A stretch of 64,000 nucleotides of DNA from Bacteroidota bacterium. Its GTDB lineage: Bacteria > Bacteroidota > Bacteroidia > Flavobacteriales_E > Vicingaceae. The notes below the pieces were generated by a model. That model was not told the origin of the DNA, searched no databases, and worked only from the letters and a program-made list of their open reading frames with translations. This document shows positions 1-8,905 of the stretch, piece by piece. Each line of letters begins with the position of its first letter. Position 1 is the first letter of the stretch. The position numbers and the translations under genes are program-made. Location of the stretch: positions 124,001-188,000 of the forward strand of contig JABFGJ010000002.1 in assembly GCA_013112545.1 (NCBI GenBank), given 5' to 3'.

Positions 1-82
1 GGTGGATACAGCTGGTAGAATTGATAAATTCAAAAACAGATACGAGAAATTCAATAAAAAGCCTGCTTCTACAGAAGAGTAA
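1..82 (+). CDS. C-terminal end of an unidentified protein (partial)
   Basis: The reading frame that starts at base 2 stays open for 26 codons and closes with TAA at 80-82, giving a lysine-rich hydrophilic tail that ends KKPASTEE. It is followed 27 bases later by a strong terminator hairpin, which supports a real gene end. The start and most of the gene lie outside the window, and no family can be assigned from so short a tail. Confidence 0.6.
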   Translation, partial: VDTAGRIDKFKNRYEKFNKKPASTEE

Positions 83-108
83 TAGTTTTTAATTAGATTA
101 ATATGTAT

Positions 109-142
109 AAGCCTTTCAAGTTTAAACTTGAAAGGCTTTTTT
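109..142 (+). terminator. Rho-independent terminator
   Basis: Perfect 12-bp arms (AAGCCTTTCAAG and CTTGAAAGGCTT) around a TTTAAA loop are followed by a T-run. It ends the partial gene at the window start. The preceding A-rich stretch could let it also serve the opposing gene at 193-1152. Confidence 0.85.
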
Positions 143-192
143 CGTGCGATAAAATACAGACTAGTAGAAGTTATTGTAAAAATAAAACCAAC

Positions 193-1152
193 CTAATTCA
201 CTACTATTTTTTCAACAAATCTCCTTCCTTTTTCTGTTTGAATAACAATGAAGTAGATTTTATTGAATCCTGGTAATTCTATTTTTTGTGGAATTGTTTC
301 TGAGGATACAATTAATTTGCCTTTAGCATCATACACTTTTATCGTTCCTAATAAATTTAACTTATTAGTAATGAATACTTCTCCATTGCTAGGGTTTGGG
401 TTAAAGCTAAAAGTAAAGTCATTTAATTTGACTTCGTTTAAATTAGTGACTGTATTGCATTGATTTGTGGTTGGGTAAATAGTTTGTCCGCTTAGCTGAA
501 CGCATGCTAAATAGACTTGGCTTGCAGGATGGCAATTATAGTTGTGCTTGCCAATACCATTGCTGCTGCCAATTCCTTCAATTAATTGAGATGGATAAGT
601 GCGCCCAAATAGTGGATTGGTAGGACTAAGGCAGCTTGAGTCGTTAATAATATAAGTTCGTCTTGATTTGTTGCCTAAAAGAATGGAATCTATTCTAGTA
701 ATGATTAAAGGTGCAGAACCCTGTTGATTTAGTTCAATTGCGTAGCTAGGACGAAGCGTGTCGCCAACAGAATAATTGAAGTCGAACCACAAAGAGTCTT
801 GTGTAGTATTAGGAAGCCTTAACCAAACTTTTTTATGGATAGAGTCATTTCGAAAAGATCCAAAAAACTCTTGTTTATAAGTTCTAACTCCTAAAGTACA
901 AGGATAATTAGGCGTTCCTTCATACCTTTCGGTTGATTTAATAAGCTTGTGATAGTTTAGCGAATTAATTAGGGTATCTTTTTCAATCTCAAATGTTTTT
1001 GTTGAGCAAATATTTGTGTTTGTAAAGCTGTACTCCCAAGTATAGTCTTGTTTCCAAATAATATCTTTAGTTGGAAAAGGAGTATAAGATTGAGCTAAAA
1101 GGTTAGTAGATACAAAAAGGGTTAAGAAAACAGAAAATATAAATTTGGCCAT
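193..1152 (-). CDS. Secreted protein with T9SS C-terminal sorting domain
   Basis: A 319-residue exported protein. Residues 1-20 form a signal peptide (MAKFIFSVFLTLFVSTNLLAQ-type, cleaved near AQS). The last ~75 residues carry the type A sorting signal of the type IX secretion system: an FSFNPNPSNGE motif, a beta-rich segment with KVYDAKGKLI, and a terminal FVEKIVVN. T9SS exports such proteins across the outer membrane and removes the tail. The middle (residues ~21-240) has several cysteines and beta-strand character but no domain I recognise, so the biochemical role is unknown. It stands alone, convergent with the partial gene at the window start, with the flavoredoxin-like gene upstream on the same strand. 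Confidence 0.85.
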   Translation of the reverse strand: MAKFIFSVFLTLFVSTNLLAQSYTPFPTKDIIWKQDYTWEYSFTNTNICSTKTFEIEKDTLINSLNYHKLIKSTERYEGTPNYPCTLGVRTYKQEFFGSFRNDSIHKKVWLRLPNTTQDSLWFDFNYSVGDTLRPSYAIELNQQGSAPLIITRIDSILLGNKSRRTYIINDSSCLSPTNPLFGRTYPSQLIEGIGSSNGIGKHNYNCHPASQVYLACVQLSGQTIYPTTNQCNTVTNLNEVKLNDFTFSFNPNPSNGEVFITNKLNLLGTIKVYDAKGKLIVSSETIPQKIELPGFNKIYFIVIQTEKGRRFVEKIVVN

Positions 1153-1178
1153 GATTAACAGTTTAATGTTCTGCTAAT

Positions 1179-2012
1179 TTAAGAAATTAATACTTCCCAA
1201 GCTTCATTTATTTTAGCTGCTATAAGTAGCTTTTGTGCTTTTCTTTGTTTTTCTTCCCAGTTTTCAGAAAATGTTTTTTCAGAAAATTTCGGTAATTCTT
1301 CTACATTGCCGAGCATGCCTAAATCATTTCCAGTTAAAATAGTGCTCTTTCTAATGGGCTCTGGCAATTGGTCTATGCCAATTCCAAGGTTTCGAACTGG
1401 TTTGGGAACTTCGAATAAACAATCTCCAGAAGCTCTAACATAATAATTACCGCCCATTCGGCCAACTAAGTCAATTTTGTGCTGGTCAATTGTGCCGTCT
1501 TCTCCTAGAATAGCTTCATTAATGTGAACCATCACAATCTCACAAATGATTAAATTTCCTGAACCTCCTACATCTCCTAATTCTACTACTTCTCTCACTT
1601 TGCATTCTAACTGTACCGGAGATTCCTTCACCCGAAAGGGTTTGACCAAATCGGAAGCTATTGGAGTTAAACCTGCTTTTACAAATTCATCCACGCCTTT
1701 TTCGTAAGCCGTGCTCGATAAAGACATTTGCTGCACCAGGTCAAAGTTGACAATGTTTATGACCACTTCCATGGTTTCTTTAATGTTGTCGTAAGTGTTT
1801 TTCTGCGTATTGGTTCTGCCGCTTTTGGCAGGAGAAAATATGGCGATAGGAGGGGCGGCGCTGAATACATTAAAAAAACTAAAAGGACTTAAATTCCTAT
1901 TTCCATCTTTATCAATTGTTGATGCAAATGCTATGGGTCTTGGGCCTACTGAGCCTAATAAGTAGTTGTGAAGTTTGCCCATTGAAACTTCTTTGGGGTC
2001 TATTTTTAACAC
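1179..2012 (-). CDS. Flavin reductase-like / flavoredoxin family protein
   Basis: A 277-residue soluble protein of the flavin reductase-like (DIM6/NTAB, flavoredoxin) family, which binds FMN in a split-barrel fold. Diagnostic segments are the N-terminal VGPRPIAFASTIDKDGNRNLSPFSFFN stretch (about residues 22-48), the following APPIAIFSPA, and the central NIVNFDLVQQMSLSS. Members reduce flavin or act as FMN-binding electron carriers; the substrate or partner cannot be inferred here. The length is slightly above the usual ~200 residues because of a hydrophilic C-terminal extension. No operon partner is evident; tRNA-Leu lies on the other strand. Confidence 0.8.
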   Translation of the reverse strand: MLKIDPKEVSMGKLHNYLLGSVGPRPIAFASTIDKDGNRNLSPFSFFNVFSAAPPIAIFSPAKSGRTNTQKNTYDNIKETMEVVINIVNFDLVQQMSLSSTAYEKGVDEFVKAGLTPIASDLVKPFRVKESPVQLECKVREVVELGDVGGSGNLIICEIVMVHINEAILGEDGTIDQHKIDLVGRMGGNYYVRASGDCLFEVPKPVRNLGIGIDQLPEPIRKSTILTGNDLGMLGNVEELPKFSEKTFSENWEEKQRKAQKLLIAAKINEAWEVLIS

Positions 2013-2081
2013 GATTCTTTATTTTTAAAAATGGTCTAACAATGTTACGAAGAAATAGAGATATAAATTTCTTATAATTAG

Positions 2082-2110
2082 TTTGAATTATTAAAAAAAT
2101 ACTACTTTTG
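2082..2110 (+). promoter_or_regulatory. Bacteroidota-type promoter for tRNA-Leu(UAG)
   Basis: TTTG at 2082-2085 and TACTTTTG at 2103-2110 match the TTG / TAnnTTTG consensus of the Bacteroidota primary sigma factor, with a 17-bp spacer. The tRNA starts 40 bp downstream. It may also drive trigger factor by read-through. Confidence 0.6.
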
Positions 2111-2150
2111 CACTCCTGTTTTTAAGGCAGTTGGTTCATTAATATAATTT

Positions 2151-2235
2151 GCGGATGTGGTGAAATTGGTAGACACGCTAGACTTAGGATCTAGTGCCGC
2201 GAGGCTTGGGGGTTCGAGTCCCTTCATCCGCACCA
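2151..2235 (+). tRNA. tRNA-Leu (anticodon UAG)
   Basis: A 7-bp acceptor stem (GCGGATG / CATCCGC), a D arm with AATTGGTAGACAC, a 5-bp anticodon stem CTAGA/TCTAG with loop CTTAGGA (anticodon TAG), a long class II variable arm, a T arm with GGTTCGAGTCC and an encoded CCA end (2233-2235). All class II leucine features are present. Confidence 0.97.
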
Positions 2236-2290
2236 ATTAATGGCGTAAAGGCTCAGCTTTTCCGCCATTTTTTTTAAAATAAAATTTAGA

Positions 2291-3646
2291 ATGGAAGTAG
2301 TAAGAAAAGACATTGATAAGTTAAACGCAGAGATTACTATAATAATCAACGAAGCGGATTACAAAGACAAAGTTGATACAGCATTAAAAACATATCGAAA
2401 ACAAGCAGCTTTGCCTGGATTTAGAAAGGGAATGGTTCCTATGGGCATGGTTAAAAAGATGGTTGGAACGAATATTTTAGTTGACGAAATCAACAAAACT
2501 TTATCTGATCATTTGCATCAATACATCAACGATAATAAATTGGATTTACTCGGAAATCCACTTCCAAAAGCTAATGAAGATGAAAAAATAGATTGGGAAA
2601 CTCAAAAGGATTTTGAATTTACTTATGAAATTGGCTTATCTCCTGAAGTGAATGTGAGTTTGACTGAAAAAGACAAGTTTGAAAAACACAAAGTAAAAAT
2701 CTCCGACAAATTAATTGAAGATCAAATTCAAGAAATCGCTAAGCGATATGGCAAAATGGAAGAGGCAGATGTTTCAAAAGCTGAGGACATGTTGTATGGA
2801 AAATTTGATCAAATAGAAAAAGGAGAAATTAAAGAAGGCGGAATTAGCAATGGGACAGTACTAAATATATCGACCATTGCAAAAGACAAGGACAAAAAAC
2901 AATTTGTAGGCTTAAAACCAGGAGCAACAGTTGATTGCAAACCTCAAGATTTAGCTGCTGATAATTATGTGGCTGCTTGGCTAGGTGTAGATAAATCTTT
3001 AGTTAAAGACATAAAAGCTGAATTTAGATTTACTGTAGAAAAAATCCACAGAACAAGTCCTGCTGATTTGAATCAAGACTTTTTTGATAAGCTATATGGC
3101 AAAGGCCTTGTAAAATCTAAAGAAGAGTTAGGCGAAAAGATAAAAACTGAAATGGAGAAAAGCTTTGCTCAAAGTGCAGAACAATTATTCGAAAGAGATG
3201 TACAAGACTTTCTAATTAAAAACGCAAAACTCAGCCTGCCCGATGCATTCATGAAAAAATGGTTGTTGACAGCGAATGAAAAGCCAATTACCAAAGAGCA
3301 AGTTGATTCGGAATACGAACAATATGCCCTAGGATTAAAATGGCAATTGATTGAAAACAAATTAATCAAAGACAATAAAATTACAGTTACAAAAGACGAA
3401 ATCGTAAACTATACGATTGGCATGATTCAACAGCAATTATCTGGCATGGGACAAAGCATGATGGATGAGGCAGAATTGGAAGAGACAGCGAATCGAGTTT
3501 TGGAGAATCAAGAGGAAGCAAGACGACTGTATGAGCAGCTTTATCAATTGAAATTGAGAGATTTCTATAATAAAACGGTGAAGATTAAAGAAAAGGAAAT
3601 TAGCTATGATGATTTTGTTAAATTAGCGGAGAAAAAGAGAAACTAG
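2291..3646 (+). CDS. tig: Trigger factor, ribosome-associated chaperone
   Basis: A 451-residue trigger factor. It binds ribosomal protein L23 at the exit tunnel and shields nascent chains. The N-terminal ribosome-binding domain (residues ~1-115) contains LPGFRKGMVPMGMVKK, equivalent to the GFRxGK signature. The FKBP-like PPIase region (~150-240) is divergent, as is usual in Bacteroidota, and the C-terminal helical substrate cradle follows (~250-451). The start ATG at 2291 lies 55 bp after the tRNA-Leu gene. It precedes clpP and clpX on the same strand, the order conserved in many bacteria, linking nascent-chain folding with proteolysis. Confidence 0.95.
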   Translation: MEVVRKDIDKLNAEITIIINEADYKDKVDTALKTYRKQAALPGFRKGMVPMGMVKKMVGTNILVDEINKTLSDHLHQYINDNKLDLLGNPLPKANEDEKIDWETQKDFEFTYEIGLSPEVNVSLTEKDKFEKHKVKISDKLIEDQIQEIAKRYGKMEEADVSKAEDMLYGKFDQIEKGEIKEGGISNGTVLNISTIAKDKDKKQFVGLKPGATVDCKPQDLAADNYVAAWLGVDKSLVKDIKAEFRFTVEKIHRTSPADLNQDFFDKLYGKGLVKSKEELGEKIKTEMEKSFAQSAEQLFERDVQDFLIKNAKLSLPDAFMKKWLLTANEKPITKEQVDSEYEQYALGLKWQLIENKLIKDNKITVTKDEIVNYTIGMIQQQLSGMGQSMMDEAELEETANRVLENQEEARRLYEQLYQLKLRDFYNKTVKIKEKEISYDDFVKLAEKKRN

Positions 3647-3711
3647 TTTCTAACGTTCACTAATTATAAAAAACTAGTTTCAGGTAATTGCAAATATTAA
3701 AATTTTACTGA

Positions 3712-4374
3712 ATGGATTTTAACAACGAATTTAGAAAGTACGCTACAAAGCACAAGGGCATTAACAGCATGCATGTAGATCAGTATATCGATGCATCAAT
3801 GACGCCTTATATCATTGAAGAACGTCAGTTAAATGTTGCACAAATGGACGTTTTCTCTAGGTTGATGATGGATAGAATTATCTTTTTGGGAACGGGAATT
3901 AATGACCAGGTGGCGAATATAATTCAAGCTCAATTGCTGTTTTTAGAATCCGCAGATGCCAAAAAAGATATTCAAATTTATTTGAACTCTCCAGGAGGCT
4001 CAGTATATGCTGGACTTGGAATATATGATACCATGCAATATATATCACCAGATGTAGCTACCATTTGTACTGGTATGGCTGCTTCTATGGGAGCTGTTTT
4101 ATTGTGTGCTGGCGCTGAAGGAAAACGAACTGCTTTGCCACATTCTAGGGTTATGATACACCAACCAATGGCCGGAACTCAAGGACAAGCATCTGACATG
4201 GAAATTGCTGTGAAAGAAGTTTTGAAAATGAAAAAAGAGTTGTATGATATCATTGCAAATCACTCAAAACAACCTTTTGAAAAAGTGCAAGAAGATTCTG
4301 ATCGAGATTATTGGATGTCAGCTGTAGAAGCTAAGGAATACGGAATGATAGACGAAGTTCTAATAAGAAAATAA
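3712..4374 (+). CDS. clpP: ATP-dependent Clp protease proteolytic subunit
   Basis: A 220-residue serine peptidase subunit of the ClpXP protease. The catalytic serine is Ser125 in GMAASMGA, the histidine is His150 in RVMIHQPM, and the aspartate lies in the C-terminal DSDRDYWM segment. NSPGGSVYAG is the oxyanion-hole loop. The N-terminal ~30 residues before the conserved YIIEE(R) segment may be a short propeptide or extension. It lies 65 bp after tig and 58 bp before clpX, its ATPase partner, with a terminator-like hairpin in the gap. Confidence 0.97.
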   Translation: MDFNNEFRKYATKHKGINSMHVDQYIDASMTPYIIEERQLNVAQMDVFSRLMMDRIIFLGTGINDQVANIIQAQLLFLESADAKKDIQIYLNSPGGSVYAGLGIYDTMQYISPDVATICTGMAASMGAVLLCAGAEGKRTALPHSRVMIHQPMAGTQGQASDMEIAVKEVLKMKKELYDIIANHSKQPFEKVQEDSDRDYWMSAVEAKEYGMIDEVLIRK

Positions 4375-4397
4375 ATCGTACTTAAATGTTTAAATTT

Positions 4398-4429
4398 GAC
4401 CTCGATAAACTATCGAGGTCATTTTTTTT
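4398..4429 (+). terminator. Terminator/attenuator hairpin between clpP and clpX
   Basis: Perfect 10-bp arms (GACCTCGATA at 4398-4407 and TATCGAGGTC at 4411-4420) with a 3-base loop are followed by eight Ts. The clpX start codon at 4433 comes just 3 bases after the T-run, so the hairpin occupies the whole translation-initiation region of clpX. Confidence 0.8.
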
Positions 4430-4432
4430 GAT

Positions 4433-5662
4433 ATGAAGGAAGGAAAAAAAATCACATGTTCATTTTGTGGAAGAGATAAAAAGGATACAAATGTCTTAAT
4501 TGCAGGCATTTCAGGACATATTTGTGATAATTGCATTGCCCAAGCAGGAGCCATTGTCAAAGAAGAAATATTGCCACCAAAAGAAGATTTGATGAATTTT
4601 AAACTGCTTAAGCCTAAGCAGATTAGAGCTCATTTAGATGAATATGTTATTGGGCAAGATGAAGCAAAAAAAGTGTTGTCGGTAGCGGTTTACAACCACT
4701 ATAAGCGAATTTCGCATTCTACATTAACAGACGATATAGAAATCGACAAATCAAATGTGATGTTAGTTGGAGAAACTGGCACAGGAAAAACCTTGCTAGC
4801 TAAAACGATTGCACGTTTATTGGAAGTTCCCTTTTGTATAGCAGATGCCACCGTGTTGACTGAAGCAGGATATGTAGGCGAAGATGTTGAAAGCATTTTA
4901 TCACGCTTATTACAAGCCGCCGATTTTGATGTTGCTAAAGCAGAAATGGGCATCGTTTTTATCGATGAGGTTGACAAAATTGCGAGAAAAAGCGATAATC
5001 CCTCTATCACTAGAGATGTTTCTGGAGAGGGTGTTCAGCAAGCATTGTTGAAGTTATTAGAAGGAGCTACAGTAAGTGTTCCACCTCAAGGAGGAAGAAA
5101 ACATCCTGAGCAGAAAATGGTTACTATCAACACTCAAAATATCTTATTTATATGTGGTGGAGCTTTTAGCGGCATTGAAAAAATTATTTCTAAGCGATTA
5201 AATACTCACGCAATAGGATATAAGAAAGTAGAGGGAATGGAGAAAGTTGATGAAGATAATTTCTTGAAATACATCACTCCACATGACGTACGCTCATTCG
5301 GGTTAATACCTGAATTAATTGGTAGAATACCCGTATTGGCTCACTTAGATCCACTCGACAAATCGGCTTTAAGAAGAATTTTAACTGAGCCTAAAAACTC
5401 CATTATTAAACAATACATTAAACTGTTTGAACTCGATAATGTAGAATTGAGTTTTGATAAAGGAGTATTGGACTTTATTGTTGAAAAGGCATTAGATTAT
5501 AAGTTAGGAGCTAGGGGATTAAGGTCAATATGCGAGGCAATTATGTTAGATGCCATGTATGAATCTCCTTCAAATACTGGTACTGAGAAGCTAAAAATTG
5601 ATTTAAAATACGCAAACAATAAATTTGATTCTACTTCTTTGAAGAAATTGAAAGTAGCTTAA
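4433..5662 (+). CDS. clpX: ATP-dependent Clp protease ATP-binding subunit ClpX
   Basis: A 409-residue AAA+ unfoldase that feeds substrates to ClpP. The N-terminal C4 zinc-binding domain has Cys9, Cys12, Cys31 and Cys34. Walker A is GETGTGKT, Walker B is VFIDEVDK, and the C-terminal sensor 2 region includes [10 protein letters not shown]. Length and order match the family. It is directly downstream of clpP and converges with folA, with the two stop codons overlapping by 4 bases. A strong hairpin with a T-run lies immediately before the start codon, so its expression may be set separately from clpP. Confidence 0.97.
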   Translation: MKEGKKITCSFCGRDKKDTNVLIAGISGHICDNCIAQAGAIVKEEILPPKEDLMNFKLLKPKQIRAHLDEYVIGQDEAKKVLSVAVYNHYKRISHSTLTDDIEIDKSNVMLVGETGTGKTLLAKTIARLLEVPFCIADATVLTEAGYVGEDVESILSRLLQAADFDVAKAEMGIVFIDEVDKIARKSDNPSITRDVSGEGVQQALLKLLEGATVSVPPQGGRKHPEQKMVTINTQNILFICGGAFSGIEKIISKRLNTHAIGYKKVEGMEKVDEDNFLKYITPHDVRSFGLIPELIGRIPVLAHLDPLDKSALRRILTEPKNSIIKQYIKLFELDNVELSFDKGVLDFIVEKALDYKLGARGLRSICEAIMLDAMYESPSNTGTEKLKIDLKYANNKFDSTSLKKLKVA

Positions 5663-6147
5663 ATTCTCTCGTAAACTTTAAAGGTAAAGTCAAACACGTG
5701 TTTTTCATCTTTGGGATGATATTCCGAGCTGATTTCTTTCCATTCTTTTCCGATTTCAGGAAATACAGTATCGCCTTCTATAATGGTGTGAACCCTTGTT
5801 AAATAGATTCGATCTGCGAATGGCATGGCCTGTTTATAGATTTCTCCCCCACCGATAATCATCAATTCTTCTTCGCCATTCTTTTGGGCAAACTTAATGG
5901 CATCCTTTAAATCATAAAATATTTCAGCCCCTTCGAATCGGTAATTTTTATCTCGAGTTAAAACGATGTTTGTGCGGTTTGGCAGCAGTTTTCCGAAAGA
6001 TTCTAAGTTTTTTCGCCCAGTTAATATGTGATGACCTTTAGTTGTTCTAACGAAAAACTTCATGTCGTCAGGTAATTTCCACGGCAAGTCATTGTCTTTG
6101 CCAATTACGTTGTTTTCAGAAGCTGCGACAATTAATGAAATTTTCAT
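5659..6147 (-). CDS. folA: Dihydrofolate reductase
   Basis: A 162-residue DHFR, reducing dihydrofolate to tetrahydrofolate with NADPH. Visible motifs are [30 protein letters not shown] at the N-terminus (the [10 protein letters not shown] loop with the substrate-binding Asp in LPDDMKFF), [15 protein letters not shown], and [13 protein letters not shown] for cofactor binding. It follows thyA on the same strand with an 81-bp gap, a classic pairing: thymidylate synthase oxidises methylene-THF to DHF, which this enzyme recycles. Its 3' end overlaps the clpX stop by 4 bases. Confidence 0.97.
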   Translation of the reverse strand: MKISLIVAASENNVIGKDNDLPWKLPDDMKFFVRTTKGHHILTGRKNLESFGKLLPNRTNIVLTRDKNYRFEGAEIFYDLKDAIKFAQKNGEEELMIIGGGEIYKQAMPFADRIYLTRVHTIIEGDTVFPEIGKEWKEISSEYHPKDEKHVFDFTFKVYERI

Positions 6148-6228
6148 TTTAGGCTGCGATTGTATTTTGTAAATATGTTATTCTAAATCCTTGGTTTTTA
6201 TACATGATTTGACAGAATAAGTCGATTG

Positions 6229-7023
6229 CTAAACTGCAACGGCTGCTTTAATATGCGGATGTGGGTCATAATTAACTAATTCAAAATCTTCATATTTAAA
6301 GTCAAAGATATTTTTTACACTGGGGTTTATTTTCATACTAGGTAAAGGCCTGATTGCTCTTGAAAGTTGAAGTTGGGCTTGCTCAAAATGGTTTGAATAC
6401 AAATGTGCATCACCCAATGTGTGTACGAAATCGCCGTATTTTAATCCGCAAACCTGAGCCACCATCATGGTTAATAAGGCATAAGAAGCAATGTTAAAGG
6501 GAACACCCAAAAAGGTATCTGCACTACGTTGATACAGTTGACAAGACAATTTGCCATCGGCAACATAAAATTGGAAAAAGGCATGGCAGGGGGGTAGCGC
6601 CATGTTTTCGACTTCGGCAACATTCCATGCGCTCACAATTATTCTTCTCGAATCTGGGGTGCTTTTTATTTGCTCAATAATTTTTGAGATTTGGTCTATG
6701 CTTCCACCATCAGGTTTTGGCCATGATCTCCATTGAGAACCGTAAACAGGGCCTAAATTCCCCTCTTCATCAGCCCATTCGTCCCAAATACTTACTCCGT
6801 TTTCTTTTAAATATTTAATGTTGGTGTCTCCTGTTAAAAACCACAACAGCTCATGGATAATGGAACGCAAATGCAATTTTTTTGTAGTAATTGCCGGGAA
6901 GCCTTCATTTAAATCAAAACGCATTTGATACCCAAATACACTTCTTGTTCCAGTTCCTGTTCGATCACTTTTATCCGTTCCTTGGTCTATAATGTGCTGT
7001 AATAAGTCGTGGTATTGTTTCAT
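6229..7023 (-). CDS. thyA: Thymidylate synthase
   Basis: A 264-residue ThyA, exactly the length of the E. coli enzyme, making dTMP from dUMP with methylene-tetrahydrofolate. The sequence has [19 protein letters not shown] at the start, [22 protein letters not shown], and the active-site cysteine in [13 protein letters not shown] (about residue 146), followed by [18 protein letters not shown] and GDAHLYSNH. It is upstream of folA on the same strand, so the two probably share a transcript. Confidence 0.98.
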   Translation of the reverse strand: MKQYHDLLQHIIDQGTDKSDRTGTGTRSVFGYQMRFDLNEGFPAITTKKLHLRSIIHELLWFLTGDTNIKYLKENGVSIWDEWADEEGNLGPVYGSQWRSWPKPDGGSIDQISKIIEQIKSTPDSRRIIVSAWNVAEVENMALPPCHAFFQFYVADGKLSCQLYQRSADTFLGVPFNIASYALLTMMVAQVCGLKYGDFVHTLGDAHLYSNHFEQAQLQLSRAIRPLPSMKINPSVKNIFDFKYEDFELVNYDPHPHIKAAVAV

Positions 7024-7123
7024 TTCTGCCTAAAATAGTTAAAAATCAAATTTACCCCAAATAATACAATAGGAGAGGTGTTTTCTTCGAACTATTTGCA
7101 TTAATACCAATAGAACTTTTAAT

Positions 7124-7156
7124 GAAGCCGTCTCACTTTTACAATGAGACGGCTTC
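7124..7156. terminator. Hairpin, probable bidirectional terminator
   Basis: A 12-bp stem (GAAGCCGTCTCA / TGAGACGGCTTC) with an 8-9 base loop lies between the thyA start and the end of the GNAT-nitrilase gene. T-runs on both sides are short, so termination strength is uncertain. Confidence 0.5.
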
Positions 7157-7179
7157 CTTGTTTTAAGAGCGTAAAGCTT

Positions 7180-7198
7180 ACCCTTCCTTTGGAAGGGT
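7180..7198. repeat. Short palindrome (ACCCTTCC-TTT-GGAAGGGT)
   Basis: An 8-bp perfect inverted repeat just downstream of the minus-strand GNAT-nitrilase gene and 24 bp from the neighbouring hairpin. It may help terminate that gene or be a REP-like element. Confidence 0.4.
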
Positions 7199-7232
7199 TG
7201 GGTTTAATTTCGTTAATATACCTAATCCTACT

Positions 7233-8756
7233 TTAACGTTTCCTCAATTCAAACAAATCTGTTCTTCTATCTTTTAGGTTTCTGACACTTCCAAATTTGT
7301 GTAATTCTCGAAGTAAATCAATGTCCACATCGGCAATTAAAATCATTTCGGTATTGGTAGTAGCTTCTGCTTTGATACCATTTGCCGGAAAAGAAAAATC
7401 ACAAGGTGTAAACACCATGGATTGAGCAAATTGAATGTCCATGTTGTGAACTTTGGGTAAGTTTCCAACGCTGCCGGCTATTGCCACATAACATTCGTTT
7501 TCTATTGCTCTCGCTTGTGCGCAATGCCTCACTCTTGAATAACCATTTTGCGTGTCTGTTAAAAAAGGCACAAATAAAATGTCCATTCCTTCTTCGGCTA
7601 GAATTCTACTCAATTCAGGAAATTCTGAATCGTAGCAAATTAGTATTCCTATTTTTCCACAATCGGTATCAAATGTTTTTAATTGAGTGCCCCCTTGCAT
7701 ACCCCAAACCTTAGCTTCATCAGGAGTAACATGTAGTTTTTCATATCGCTCAAGGCTGCCATCGCGTTTACATAAATAACCAACATTATACAAAAGGTCA
7801 TTTCTAATTTCAGGCATACTACCGGTAATGATGTTGATATTATAAGATATGGCTAACTCCGAAAAACGTTTGACAATGCTTTCTGTATGTTTGGCTAATT
7901 CTCGTATGGCCTCTGGCTCAGATAGGTGATTGTTGTCAGCCATCAGTGGGGCATTGAAAAACTCTGGAAATAAAGCAAAATCAGATCGATAACCAGAAAC
8001 AGCATCAACGAAAAATTCAGCTTGTTGCATTAATTCTTCAAGGTTTTTATACAAACGCATTTGCCATTGAATTAAACCCAAACGAACTATCTTTTTTATG
8101 GTAGCAGTTTCCTTAGACTTCTTTTCATAATAAATGTTATCCCATTCTAATAGAACAGCAAATTCATTAGAGGCTTCATCGCCTTCTAAATAACCTTTCA
8201 ACACTTTAGAAGGATGAAAATCATTAGAAATTTGAAAATTTAAAACAGGATCGTGAATTTCTTTGCGCTTTACTTTTTCAATGTATTCTTTAGGTGATAA
8301 ATCCTGTGAATATTGATGATAGTTTGGTATTCTTCCGCCAAACGCAATACCTTTTAAATTTAATTTTTCAGCCAATTCTTTTCGGTAGTCATACAATCTA
8401 CGACCTAAACGCAAGCCTCTAAAATTGGACTTTATAAATACATCTATCCCGTACAATACGTCACCATTTGGGTCATGAGTAGAAAAAGTATAATTACCTG
8501 TAATTTCTTTATAGGTGTGATGTTCATCAAATTTGTCGTAATCTAATATAATCGATAAAGCACAACCAGCAATTTCATTGTTTATTTTAATAACAACTTG
8601 ACCTTCTGGAAATTTTTTAATTAGCGCATCGATGTGTTCCTCTTTCCAGTAAGAGTTCGGCATGTTAGAATAGGCCTCAATCATGATGCTTTTAAGCTCC
8701 TGATAGTCGCTTAAGGTCAAAAATTGCAATTCGATGTTTTCAATATTATTTGGCAT
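7233..8756 (-). CDS. Bifunctional GNAT acetyltransferase / carbon-nitrogen hydrolase
   Basis: A 507-residue two-domain protein. Residues ~1-215 form a GNAT domain with an acetyl-CoA loop in KSNFRGLRLGRRLYDYRKE. Residues ~225-507 form a nitrilase-superfamily domain with the Glu-Lys-Cys triad: Glu in FALFPEFFNAP, Lys in YEKLHVTPDE and Cys in ILICYDSEFPELSR. Nitrilase-type domains hydrolyse non-peptide C-N bonds in amides or nitriles; the GNAT half could acetylate the same or a linked substrate. This fused architecture is known in Bacteroidota and elsewhere, but the substrate is not settled as far as I know. It is monocistronic in appearance. Confidence 0.88.
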   Translation of the reverse strand: MPNNIENIELQFLTLSDYQELKSIMIEAYSNMPNSYWKEEHIDALIKKFPEGQVVIKINNEIAGCALSIILDYDKFDEHHTYKEITGNYTFSTHDPNGDVLYGIDVFIKSNFRGLRLGRRLYDYRKELAEKLNLKGIAFGGRIPNYHQYSQDLSPKEYIEKVKRKEIHDPVLNFQISNDFHPSKVLKGYLEGDEASNEFAVLLEWDNIYYEKKSKETATIKKIVRLGLIQWQMRLYKNLEELMQQAEFFVDAVSGYRSDFALFPEFFNAPLMADNNHLSEPEAIRELAKHTESIVKRFSELAISYNINIITGSMPEIRNDLLYNVGYLCKRDGSLERYEKLHVTPDEAKVWGMQGGTQLKTFDTDCGKIGILICYDSEFPELSRILAEEGMDILFVPFLTDTQNGYSRVRHCAQARAIENECYVAIAGSVGNLPKVHNMDIQFAQSMVFTPCDFSFPANGIKAEATTNTEMILIADVDIDLLRELHKFGSVRNLKDRRTDLFELRKR

Positions 8757-8905
8757 TTTCTTTAGTGTAAAGGAGTGAGTTTTCCAATTTTAATTTGGGT
8801 CAAAATTAGAATAAATTAAATAGGATTTGTTTTTTTAAAAAATTCAGTACAATAAATAATATAGATACCTTAAAGTCTAGAAGAGCCTATTTTAGGAGAT
8901 TTATT

